A stretch of DNA of 22,090 nt, from NCBI GenBank assembly GCA_011947345.1, contig JAAVTG010000813.1, positions 1-22,090 on the forward strand. Direction: 5' to 3'. Below, piece by piece: positions 1 through 12,600 of the stretch (the first letter of the stretch is position 1; each line of letters opens with the position of its first letter). Source of the stretch: Phytophthora quininea (lineage: Eukaryota; Oomycota; Peronosporomycetes; Peronosporales; Peronosporaceae). The notes under the pieces were generated by a model that saw only the letters and a program-made list of their open reading frames with translations, was not told the origin of the DNA and searched no databases. Both the position numbers and the translations under genes were made by a program.

Positions 1-563
1 GAAGTCAACAAAGCCCACTGTGCCTTTCATACCAAATCGTTCGCCATAAAAAGTAGACGTGAGTTCGCGACGCTCATCTCCTGGCCAGTGCACAAAGTCG
101 TTGTAATGGCGTAGTAACGACTCCACTACCCGCTTCGAGTATAGGGTGACGGCACCAGCTCAATTCTGTATGCCCGGGCAATTCTTCCAACAGACCCTCC
201 GTTTCCATACGTGCCAAGCTGTTACTGCAAGCTGGATATGAACTGGACGCTGTTTGTTTCAACTTTTATTGCAGAATACCTGATCGTCTGCGATCATCTC
301 AACGAGCGCCTGAAATACAGCTTTCTCAACTCGTAATGCCTGGCAAAATTCGCCCTCGGGTAAGCAGAATATCAGCTTTCGATAGCCAATGCTCTTGGGG
401 ATAGGCACACGGTCAAACAGATATCGCGTGCTGGACAGGTACGCCATTCATGTCATAAGATCGTCTGGTCATCTGACAGCCACCGATCCTCATCACTACC
501 AAACTCCACAGATACTTGAAACGCACCTAAAAGAAACAACTGTCCTTGTGTGCATTGCATCAT
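1..563 (-). pseudogene. PIF/Harbinger (HARBI1-like) transposase, 5' part, decayed
   Basis: This is the N-terminal half of a PIF/Harbinger DDE transposase read leftward and cut by the window edge. A candidate start is the double ATG at 558-563, which opens a 36-codon frame ending in TGA at 453-455. A second frame (259-447) carries FRQAL-type text seen here as EFCQALRVEKAVFQALVEMI and DDQVFCNKS. It ends in TGA at 259-261, but the same frame continues with NKQRPVHIQLAVT. Further frameshifts give LARMETEG (near 205), SVGRIARAYRI, then GAVTLYSKRVVESLLRHYND and finally GMKGTVGFVDF at the edge. The order (helix-turn-helix-like segment, VGRIAR, LYSKRV, GFVD with the first catalytic Asp) is that of HARBI1/DDE_4 proteins. 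At least one in-frame stop and several frameshifts make it non-functional. The extension upstream of 447 is the least certain part. The satellite begins about 40 bp upstream of the candidate start. Confidence 0.8.
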
Positions 564-604
564 CTTCTTTCTTTCACTCGACGGCATGACAACCAAACGC
601 CTAA

Positions 605-3600
605 GCAACACACACGCGCATCAAGTCCTCCACGCGCAGCAACACACACACGCACCAAATCGTCCACGCGCAGCAACACACGCGCACCAAGTCGACAGTG
701 CGCACCAAGTCGTCCGTGCGCAACAACACACACGCGCACCAAGTCGACAGTGCGCACCAAGTCGTCCGTGCGCACCAAGTCGTCCACGCGCAGCAACACA
801 CGCGCACCAAGTCGACAGTGCGCACCAAGTCGTCCGTGCGCACCAAGTCGTCCACGCGCAGCAACACACGCGCACCAAGTCGACAGTGCGCACCAAGTCG
901 TCCGTGCGCACCAAGTCGTCCACGCGCAGCAACACACGCGCACCAAGTCGACAGTGCGCACCAAGTCGTCCGTGCGCACCAAGTCGTCCACGCGCAGCAA
1001 CACACGCGCAAAGTCGACAGTGCGCACCAAGTCGTCCGTGCGCACCAAGTCGTCCACGCGCAGCAACACACGCGCACCAAGTCGTCCGTGCGCAGCAACA
1101 CACGCGCACCAAGTCGACAGTGCGCACCAAGTCGTCCGTGCGCAGCAACACACGCGCACCAAGTCGACAGTGCGCAGCAAATCGTCCGTGCGCACCAAGT
1201 CGTCCGTGCGCAGCAACACACACGCGCACCAAGTCGTCCGTGCGCACCAAGTCGTCCGTGCGCAACAACACACACGCGCCAAGTCGTCCGTGCGCAGCAA
1301 CACACGCGCACCAAGTCGTCCGTGCGCACCAAGTCGTCCACGCGCAGCAACACGCGCACCAAGTCGACAGTGCGCACCAAGTCGTCCGTGCGCACCAAGT
1401 CGTCCACGCGCAGCAACACACACGCGCACCAAGTCGACAGTGCGCACCAAGTCGTCCACGCGCACCAAGTCGTCCACGCGCAGCAACACACACGCGCACC
1501 AAGTCGACAGTGCGCACCAAGTCGTCTGTGCGCACCAAGTCGTCCGTGCGCAGCAACACACACGCGCACCAAGTCGTCCGTGCGCACCAAGTCGTCCGTG
1601 CGCACCAAGTCGTCCACGCGCAGCAACACACGCGCACCAAGTCGACAGTGCGCACCAAGTCGTCCGTGCGCACCAAGTCGTCCACGCGCAGCAACACACA
1701 CGCGCACCAAGTCGACAGTGCGCACCAAGTCGTCCGTGCGCACCAAGTCGTCCACGCGCAGCAACACACGCGCACCAAGTCGACAGTGCGCACCAAGTCG
1801 TCCGTGCGCACCAAGTCGTCCACGCGCAGCACACACGCGCACCAAGTCGACAGTGCGCACCAAGTCGTCCGTGCGCACCAAGTCGTCCACGCGCAGCAAC
1901 ACACACGCGCACCAAGTCGACAGTGCGCACCAAGTCGTCCGTGCGCACCAAGTCGTCCACGCGCAGCAACACACACGCGCACCAAGTCGTCCGTGCGCAG
2001 CAACACACGCGCACCAAGTCGACAGTGCGCACCAAGTCGTCCGTGCGCAGCAACACACGCGCACCAAGTCGACAGTGCGCAGCAAATCGTCCGTGCGCAC
2101 CAAGTCGTCCGTGCGCAGCAACACACACGCGCACCAAGTCGTCCGTGCGCACCAAGTCGTCCGTGCGCAACAACACACGCGCACCAAGTCGTCCGTGCGC
2201 AGCAACACACACGCGCACCAAGTCGTCCGTGCGCACCAAGTCGTCCACGCGCAGCAACACACGCGCACCAAGTCGACAGTGCGCACCAAGTCGTCCGTGC
2301 GCACCAAGTCGTCCACGCGCAGCAACACACACGCGCACCAAGTCGACAGTGCGCACCAAGTCGTCCACGCGCACCAAGTCGTCCACGCGCAGCAACACAC
2401 ACGCGCACCAAGTCGACAGTGCGCACCAAGTCGTCTGTGCGCACCAAGTCGTCCGTGCGCAGCAACACACGCGCACCAAGTCGTCCGTGCGCACCAAGTC
2501 GTCCGTGCGCACCAAGTCGTCCACGCGCAGCAACACACGCGCACCAAGTCGACAGTGCGCACCAAGTCGTCCGTGCGCACCAAGTCGTCCGTGCGCAGCA
2601 ACACACACGCGCACCAAGTCGTCCGTGCGCACCAAGTCGTCCGTGCGCACCAAGTCGTCCACGCGCAGCAACACACACGCGCACCAAGTCGACAGTGCGC
2701 ACCAAGTCGTCCGTGCGCACCAAGTCGTCCACGCGCAGCAACACACACGCGCACCAAGTCGTCCGTGCGCACCAAGTCGTCCGTGCGCAACAACACACGC
2801 GCACCAAGTCGTCCGTGCGCACCAAGTCGTCCGTGCGCACCAAGTCGTCCACGCGCAGCAACACACGCGCACCAAGTCGTCCGTGCGCACCAAGTCGTCC
2901 GTGCGCACCAAGTCGTCCGTGCGCACCAAGTCGTCCACGCGCAGCAACACACACGCGCACCAAGTCGACAGTGCGCACCAAGTCGTCCGTGCGCACCAAG
3001 TCGTCCACGCGCAGCAACACACGCGCACCAAGTCGACAGTGCGCACCAAATCGTCCGTGCGCAGCAACACACACGCGCACCAAGTCGACAGTGCGCACCA
3101 AGTCGTCCACGCGCACCAAGTCGTCCGTGCGCAACAACACACACGCGCACCAAGTCGACAGTGCGCACCAAGTCGTCCGTGCGCACCAAGTCGTCCACGC
3201 GCACCAAGTCGTCCGTGCGCAGCAACACACGCGCACCAAGTCGACAGTGCGCACCAAGTCGTCCGTGCGCACCAAGTCGTCCACGCGCAGCAACACACAC
3301 GCGCACCAAGTCGACAGTGCGCACCAAGTCGTCCGTGCGCACCAAGTCGTCCACGCGCAGCAACACACGCGCACCAAGTCGTCCGTGCGCACCAAGTCGT
3401 CCGTGCGCAACAACACACACGCGCACCAAGTCGTCCACGCGCAGCAACACACGCGCACCAAGTCGACAGTGCGCACCAAGTCGTCCGTGCGCACCAAGTC
3501 GTCCGTGCGCAGCAACACACACGCGCACCAAGTCGACAGTGCGCACTAAGTCGTCCGTGCGCACCAAGTCGTCCGTGCGCAACAACACACGCGCACCAAG

Positions 3601-6600
3601 TCGACAGTGCGCACCAAGTCGTCCGTGCGCACCAAGTCGTCCACGCGCAGCAACACACACGCGCACCAAGTCGACAGTGCGCACCAAGTCGTCCGTGCGC
3701 ACCAAGTCGTCCACGCGCAGCAACACACGCGCACCAAGTCGACAGTGCGCACCAAGTCGTCCGTGCGCACCAAGTCGTCCACGCGCAGCAACACACACGC
3801 GCACCAAGTCGTCCGTGCGCAGCAAATCGTCCGTGCGCACCAAGTCGTCCACGCGCAGCAACACACACGCGCACCAAGTCGACAGTGCGCACCAAGTCGT
3901 CCGTGCGCACCAAGTCGTCCACGCGCAGCAACACACACGCGCACCAAGTCGTCCGTGCGCAGCAACACACACGCGCACCAAGTCGTCCGTGCGCAACAAC
4001 ACACACGCGCACCAAGTCGTCCGTGCGCACCAAGTCGTCCGTGCGCAACAACACACACGCGCACCAAGTCGACAGTGCGCACCAAGTCGTCCGTGCGCAC
4101 CAAGTCGTCCACGCGCAGCAACACACGCGCACCAAGTCGACAGTGCGCACCAAATCGTCCGTGCGCAACAACACACACGCGCACCAAGTCGACAGTGCGC
4201 ACCAAGTCGTCCGTGCGCACCAAGTCGTCCGTGCGCAACAACACACACGCGCACCAAGTCGTCCGTGCGCACCAAGTCGTCCGTGCGCACCAAGTCGTCC
4301 ACGCGCAGCAACACACGCGCACCAAGTCGACAGTGCGCACCAAGTCGTCCGTGCGCACCAAGTCGTCCACGCGCAGCAACACACACGCGCACCAAGTCGA
4401 CAGTGCGCACCAAGTCGTCCGTGCGCACCAAGTCGTCCACGCGCAGCAACACACGCGCACCAAGTCGACAGTGCGCACCAAGTCGTCCGTGCGCACCAAG
4501 TCGTCCGTGCGCAGCAACACACGCGCACCAAGTCGTCCGTGCGCACCAAGTCGTCCGTGCGCAGCAACACACACGCGCACCAAGTCGACAGTGCGCACCA
4601 AGTCGTCCACGCGCACCAAGTCGTCCGTGCGCAACAACACACACGCGCACCAAGTCGACAGTGCGCACCAAGTCGTCCGTGCGCACCAAGTCGTCCACGC
4701 GCAGCAACACACACGCGCACCAAGTCGACAGTGCGCACCAAGTCGTCCGTGCGCACCAAGTCGTCCGTGCGCAGCAACACACACGCGCACCAAGTCGACA
4801 GTGCGCACCAAGTCGTCCGTGCGCACCAAGTCGTCCACGCGCAGCAACACACACGCGCACCAAGTCGTCCGTGCGCAGCAACACACACGCGCACCAAGTC
4901 GACAGTGCGCACCAAGTCGTCCACGCGCACCAAGTCGTCCGTGCGCACCAAGTCGTCCGTGCGCACCAAGTCGTCCACGCGCAGCAACACACGCGCACCA
5001 AGTCGTCCGTGCGCACCAAGTCGTCCGTGCGCAACAACACACACGCGCACCAAGTCGTCCGTGCGCACCAAGTCGTCCGTGCGCACCAAGTCGTCCACGC
5101 GCAGCAACACACGCGCACCAAGTCGACAGTGCGCACCAAGTCGTCCGTGCGCAACAACACACACGCGCACCAAGTCGACAGTGCGCACCAAGTCGTCCGT
5201 GCGCACCAAGTCGTCCACGCGCAGCAACACACACGCGCACCAAGTCGACAGTGCGCACCAAATCGTCCGTGCGCACCAAGTCGTCCACGCGCAGCAACAC
5301 ACGCGCACCAAGTCGTCCGTGCGCAGCAACACACACGCGCACCAAGTCGACAGTGCGCACCAAGTCGTCCGTGCGCAGCAACACACGCGCACCAAGTCGA
5401 CAGTGCGCAGCAAATCGTCCGTGCGCACCAAGTCGTCCGTGCGCAGCAACACACGCGCACCAAGTCGACAGTGCGCACCAAATCGTCCGTGCGCACCAAG
5501 TCGTCCACGCGCAGCAACACACACGCGCACCAAGTCGTCCGTGCGCACCAAGTCGTCCGTGCGCACCAAGTCGTCCACGCGCAGCAACACACGCGCACCA
5601 AGTCGACAGTGCGCACCAAGTCGTCCGTGCGCACCAAGTCGTCCACGCGCAGCAACACACACGCGCACCAAGTCGACAGTGCGCACCAAGTCGTCCGTGC
5701 GCACCAAGTCGTCCACGCGCAGCAACACACGCGCACCAAGTCGACAGTGCGCACCAAGTCGTCCGTGCGCACCAAGTCGTCCACGCGCAGCAACACACAC
5801 GCGCACCAAGTCGACAGTGCGCACCAAGTCGTCCGTGCGCACCAAGTCGTCCACGCGCAGCAACACACGCGCACCAAGTCGACAGTGCGCACCAAGTCGT
5901 CCGTGCGCACCAAGTCGTCCACGCGCAGCAACACACGCGCACCAAGTCGTCCGTGCGCACCAAGTCGTCCGTGCGCACCAAGTCGTCCACGCGCAGCAAC
6001 ACACGCGCACCAAGTCGACAGTGCGCACCAAGTCGTCCGTGCGCACCAAGTCGTCCACGCGCAGCAACACACACGCGCACCAAGTCGACAGTGCGCACCA
6101 AGTCGTCCGTGCGCACCAAGTCGTCCACGCGCAGCAACACACGCGCACCAAGTCGACAGTGCGCACCAAGTCGTCCGTGCGCACCAAGTCGTCCGTGCGC
6201 AGCAACACACACGCGCACCAAGTCGTCCGTGCGCACCAAGTCGTCCGTGCGCAACAACACACGCGCACCAAGTCGTCCGTGCGCACCAAGTCGTCCGTGC
6301 GCACCAAGTCGTCCACGCGCAGCAACACACGCGCACCAAGTCGACAGTGCGCACCAAGTCGTCCGTGCGCACCAAGTCGTCCGTGCGCAGCAACACACAC
6401 GCGCACCAAGTCGTCCGTGCGCACCAAGTCGTCCGTGCGCAACAACACACGCGCACCAAGTCGTCCGTGCGCACCAAGTCGTCCGTGCGCACCAAGTCGT
6501 CCACGCGCAGCAACACACGCGCACCAAGTCGTCCACGCGCAGCAACACACACGCACCAAGTCGACAGTGCGCACCAAGTCGTCCGTGCGCAACAACACAC

Positions 6601-9600
6601 GCGCACCAAGTCGTCCGTGCGCGCCAAGTCGACAGTGCGCAGCAAATCGTCCACGCGCACCAAGTCGTCCGTGCGCAGCAACACACGCGCACCAAGTCGA
6701 CAGTGCGCACCAAGTCGTCCGTGCGCACCAAGTCGTCCACGCGCAGCAACACACGCGCACCAAGTCGACAGTGCGCACCAAGTCGTCCGTGCGCACCAAG
6801 TCGTCCACGCGCAGCAACACACGCGCACCAAGTCGACAGTGCGCACTAAGTCGTCCGTGCGCACCAAGTCGTCCACGCGCAGCAACACACACGCGCACCA
6901 AGTCGACAGTGCGCACCAAGTCGTCCGTGCGCACCAAGTCGTCCACGCGCAGCAACACACACGCGCACCAAGTCGACAGTGCGCACCAAGTCGTCCGTGC
7001 GCACCAAGTCGTCCACGCGCAGCACACACGCGCACCAAGTCGACAGTGCGCACCAAATCGTCCGTGCGCAGCAACACACGCGCACCAAGTCGTCCGTGCG
7101 CACTAAGTCGACAGTGCGCAGCAAATCGTCCACGCGCACCAAGTCGTCCGTGCGCAGCAACACACGCGCACCAAGTCGACAGTGCGCACCAAGTCGTCCG
7201 TGCGCACCAAGTCGTCCACGCGCAGCACACACGCGCACCAAGTCGACAGTGCGCACCAAGTCGTCCGTGCGCACCAAGTCGTCCACGCGCAGCAACACAC
7301 ACGCGCACCAAGTCGACAGTGCGCACCAAATCGTCCGTGCGCAGCAACACACGCGCACCAAGTCGACAGTGCGCACTAAGTCGTCCACGCGCACCAAGTC
7401 GTCCGTGCGCAACAACACACGCGCACCAAGTCGACAGTGCGCACCAAGTCGTCCGTGCGCACCAAGTCGTCCACGCGCAGCAACACACACGCGCACCAAG
7501 TCGTCCGTGCGCAGCAAGTCGTCCACGCACCAAGTCGACAGTGCGCACCAAGTCGTCCGTGCGCACCAAGTCGTCCGTGCGCACCAAGTCGACAGTGCGC
7601 AGCAAATCGTCCGTGCGCACCAAGTCGTCCGTGCGCAGCAACACACACGCGCACCAAGTCGTCCGTGCGCACCAAGTCGTCCGTGCGCAACAACACACAC
7701 GCGCACCAAGTCGTCCGTGCGCAGCAACACACACGCGCACCAAGTCGTCCGTGCGCACCAAGTCGTCCACGCGCAGCAACACACGCGCACCAAGTCGACA
7801 GTGCGCACCAAATCGTCCGTGCGCACCAAGTCGTCCGTGCGCAACAACACACACGCGCACCAAGTCGTCCGTGCGCAGCAACACACGCGCACCAAGTCGA
7901 CAGTGCGCACTAAGTCGTCCGTGCGCACCAAGTCGTCCGTGCGCAACAACACACGCGCACCAAGTCGACAGTGCGCACCAAGTCGTCCGTGCGCACCAAG
8001 TCGTCCACGCGCAGCAACACACACGCGCACCAAGTCGACAGTGCGCAGCAAATCGTCCGTGCGCACCAAGTCGTCCGTGCGCAGCAACACACGCGCACCA
8101 AGTCGTCCGTGCGCACCAAGTCGTCCGTGCGCAACAACACACACGCGCACCAAGTCGTCCGTGCGCAGCAACACACACGCGCACCAAGTCGTCCGTGCGC
8201 ACCAAGTCGTCCGTGCGCAACAACACACGCGCACCAAGTCGACAGTGCGCACCAAGTCGTCCGTGCGCACCAAGTCGTCCACGCGCAGCACACACGCGCA
8301 CCAAGTCGACAGTGCGCAGCAAATCGTCCGTGCGCACCAAGTCGTCCGTGCGCAGCAACACACACGCGCACCAAGTCGTCCGTGCGCACCAAGTCGTCCG
8401 TGCGCAACAACACACACGCGCACCAAGTCGTCCGTGCGCAGCAACACACACGCGCACCAAGTCGTCCGTGCGCACCAAGTCGTCCGTGCGCAACAACACA
8501 CACGCGCACCAAGTCGACAGTGCGCACCAAGTCGTCCGTGCGCACCAAGTCGTCCACGCGCAGCAACACACACGCGCACCAAGTCGACAGTGCGCAGCAA
8601 ATCGTCCGTGCGCACCAAGTCGTCCGTGCGCAGCAACACACACGCGCACCAAGTCGTCCGTGCGCACCAAGTCGTCCGTGCGCAACAACACACACGCGCA
8701 CCAGTCGTCCGTGCGCAGCAACACACACGCGCACCAAGTCGTCCACGCGCACCAACTCGTCCACGCGCAGCAACACACACGCGCACCAAGTCGACAGTGC
8801 GCAGCAACACACACGCGCACCAAGTCGTCCGTGCGCAACAACACACGCGCACCAAGTCGACAGTGCGCACCAAGTCGTCCGTGCGCACCAAGTCGTCCAC
8901 GCGCAGCAACACACACGCGCACCAAGTCGACAGTGCGCACCAAATCGTCCGTGCGCACCAAGTCGTCCGTGCGCACCAAGTCGTCCACGCGCAGCAACAC
9001 ACGCGCACCAAGTCGACAGTGCGCACCAAGTCGTCCGTGCGCACCAAGTCGTCCACGCGCAGCAACACACACGCGCACCAAGTCGACAGTGCGCACTAAG
9101 TCGTCCACGCGCACCAAGTCGTCCACGCGCAGCAACACACACGCGCACCAAGTCGACAGTGCGCACTAAGTCGTCCACGCGCACCAAGTCGTCCGTGCGC
9201 AACAACACACACGCGCACCAAGTCGACAGTGCGCACCAAGTCGTCCGTGCGCACCAAGTCGTCCACGCGCAGCAACACACGCGCACCAAGTCGACAGTGC
9301 GCACCAAGTCGTCCGTGCGCACCAAGTCGTCCACGCGCAGCAACACACACGCGCACCAAGTCGACAGTGCGCACCAAATCGTCCGTGCGCACCAAGTCGT
9401 CCACGCGCAGCAACACACGCGCACCAAGTCGACAGTGCGCACCAAATCGTCCGTGCGCACCAAGTCGTCCGTGCGCAGCAACACACGCGCACCAAGTCGT
9501 CCGTGCGCACCAAGTCGTCCGTGCGCAACAACACACACGCGCACCAAGTCGTCCGTGCGCACCAAGTCGTCCGTGCGCAACAACACACACGCGCACCAAG

Positions 9601-12600
9601 TCGACAGTGCGCACCAAGTCGTCCGTGCGCAACAACACACACGCGCACCAAGTCGTCCGTGCGCACCAAGTCGTCCACGCGCAGCAACACACACGCGCAC
9701 CAAGTCGACAGTGCGCACCAAGTCGTCCGTGCGCACCAAGTCGTCCACGCGCAGCAACACACACGCGCACCAAGTCGTCCACGCGCAGCAACACACACGC
9801 GCACCAAGTCGACAGTGCGCACCAAGTCGTCCGTGCGCAACAACACACACGCGCACCAAGTCGTCCGTGCGCACCAAGTCGTCCACGCGCAGCAACACAC
9901 GCGCACCAAGTCGTCCGTGCGCGCCAAGTCGACAGTGCGCAGCAAATCGTCCACGCGCACCAAGTCGTCCGTGCGCAGCAACACACACGCGCACCAAGTC
10001 GACAGTGCGCACCAAGTCGTCCGTGCGCACCAAGTCGTCCACGCGCAGCAACACACGCGCACCAAGTCGACAGTGCGCACCAAGTCGTCCGTGCGCACCA
10101 AGTCGTCCACGCGCAGCAACACACACGCGCACCAAGTCGACAGTGCGCACCAAGTCGTCCGTGCGCACCAAGTCGTCCACGCGCAGCACACACGCGCACC
10201 AAGTCGACAGTGCGCAGCAAATCGTCCACGCGCACCAAGTCGTCCGTGCGCAACAACACACGCGCACCAAGACGACAGTGCGCACCAAGTCGTCCGTGCG
10301 CACCAAGTCGTCCGTGCGCAACAACACACGCGCACCAAGTCGACAGTGCGCACCAAGTCGTCCGTGCGCACCAAGTCGTCCACGCGCAGCAACACACACG
10401 CGCACCAAGTCGACAGTGCGCACCAAGTCGTCCGTGCGCACCAAGTCGTCCACGCGCAGCAACACACACGCGCACCAAGTCGTCCGTGCGCGCCAAGTCG
10501 ACAGTGCGCAGCAAATCGTCCACGCGCACCAAGTCGTCCGTGCGCAGCAACACGCGCACCAAGTCGACAGTGCGCACCAAGTCGTCCACGCGCACCAAGT
10601 CGTCCACGCGCAGCAACACACACGCGCACCAAGTCGACAGTGCGCAGCAAATCGTCCACGCGCACCAAGTCGTCCGTGCGCAACAACACACACGCGCACC
10701 AAGACGACAGTGCGCACCAAGTCGTCCGTGCGCACCAAGTCGTCCACGCGCAGCAACACACACGCGCACCAAGTCGACAGTGCGCACCAAGTCGTCCACG
10801 CGCACCAAGTCGTCCGTGCGCAACAACACACACGCGCACCAAGTCGACAGTGCGCACCAAGTCGTCCGTGCGCACCAAGTCGTCCACGCGCAGCAACACA
10901 CACGCGCACCAAGTCGACAGTGCGCACCAAGTCGTCCACGCGCACCAAGTCGTCCGTGCGCAACAACACACACGCGCACCAAGTCGACAGTGCGCACCAA
11001 GTCGTCCGTGCGCACCAAGTCGTCCACGCGCACCAAGTCGTCCGTGCGCACCAAGTCGTCCACGCGCAGCAACACACGCGCACCAAGTCGACAGTGCGCA
11101 CCAAGTCGTCCACGCGCACCAAGTCGTCCGTGCGCAACACACACGCGCACCAAGTCGACAGTGCGCACCAAGTCGTCCGTGCGCACCAAGTCGTCCACGC
11201 GCACCAAGTCGTCCGTGCGCAGCAACACACACGCGCACCAAGTCGTCCGTGCGCAACAACACACACGCGCACCAAGTCGTCCGTGCGCACCAAGTCGTCC
11301 GTGCGCACCAAGTCGTCCGTGCGCAACAACACACACGCGCACCAAGTCGACAGTGCGCACCAAGTCGTCCACGCGCACCAAGTCGTCCGTGCGCAGCAAC
11401 ACACACGCGCAAGTCGACAGTGCGCACCAAGTCGTCCGTGCGCACCAAATCGTCCACGCGCAGCACACACGCGCACCAAGTCGACAGTGCGCACCAAGTC
11501 GTCCACGCGCACCAAGTCGTCCGTGCGCAACAACACACACGCGCACCAAGTCGACAGTGCGCACCAAGTCGTCCGTGCGCACCAAGTCGTCCACGCGCAC
11601 CAAGTCGTCCGTGCGCACCAAGTCGTCCACGCGCAGCAACACACGCGCACCAAGTCGACAGTGCGCACCAAGTCGTCCACGCGCACCAAGTCGTCCGTGC
11701 GCAACAACACACACGCGCACCAAGTCGACAGTGCGCACCAAGTCGTCCGTGCGCACCAAGTCGTCCACGCGCAGCAACACACACGCGCACCAAGTCGTCC
11801 ACGCGCACCAAGTCGTCCGTGCGCAACAACACACGCGCACCAAGTCGACAGTGCGCACCAAGTCGTCCGTGCGCACCAAGTCGTCCACGCGCACCAAGTC
11901 GTCCGTGCGCACCAAGTCGTCCACGCGCAGCAACACACGCGCACCAAGTCGACAGTGCGCACCAAGTCGTCCACGCGCACCAAGTCGTCCGTGCGCAACA
12001 ACACACGCGCACCAAGTCGACAGTGCGCACCAAGTCGTCCGTGCGCACCAAGTCGTCCACGCGCACCAAGTCGTCCGTGCGCAGCAACACACACGCGCAC
12101 CAAGTCGACAGTGCGCACCAAGTCGTCCACGCGCAGCAACACACACGCGCACCAAGTCGACAGTGCGCACCAAGTCGTCCGTGCGCACCAAGTCGTCCAC
12201 GCGCACCAAGTCGTCCGTGCGCAGCAACACACACGCGCACCAAGTCGACAGTGCGCACCAAGTCGTCCACGCGCAGCAACACACGCGCACCAAGTCGACA
12301 GTGCGCACCAAGTCGTCCGTGCGCACCAAATCGTCATCGCGCAGCAACACACACGCGCACCAAGTCGACAGTGCGCAGCAAATCGTCCACGCGCAGCAAC
12401 ACACGCGCACCAAGTCGTCCGTGCGCACCAAGTCGTCCGTGCGCACCAAGTCGTCCACGCGCAGCAACACACGCGCACCAAGTCGACAGTGCGCACCAAG
12501 TCGTCCGTGCGCACCAAGTCGTCCACGCGCAGCAACACACACGCGCACCAAGTCGTCCGTGCGCGCCAAGTCGACAGTGCGCAGCAAATCGTCCACGCGC

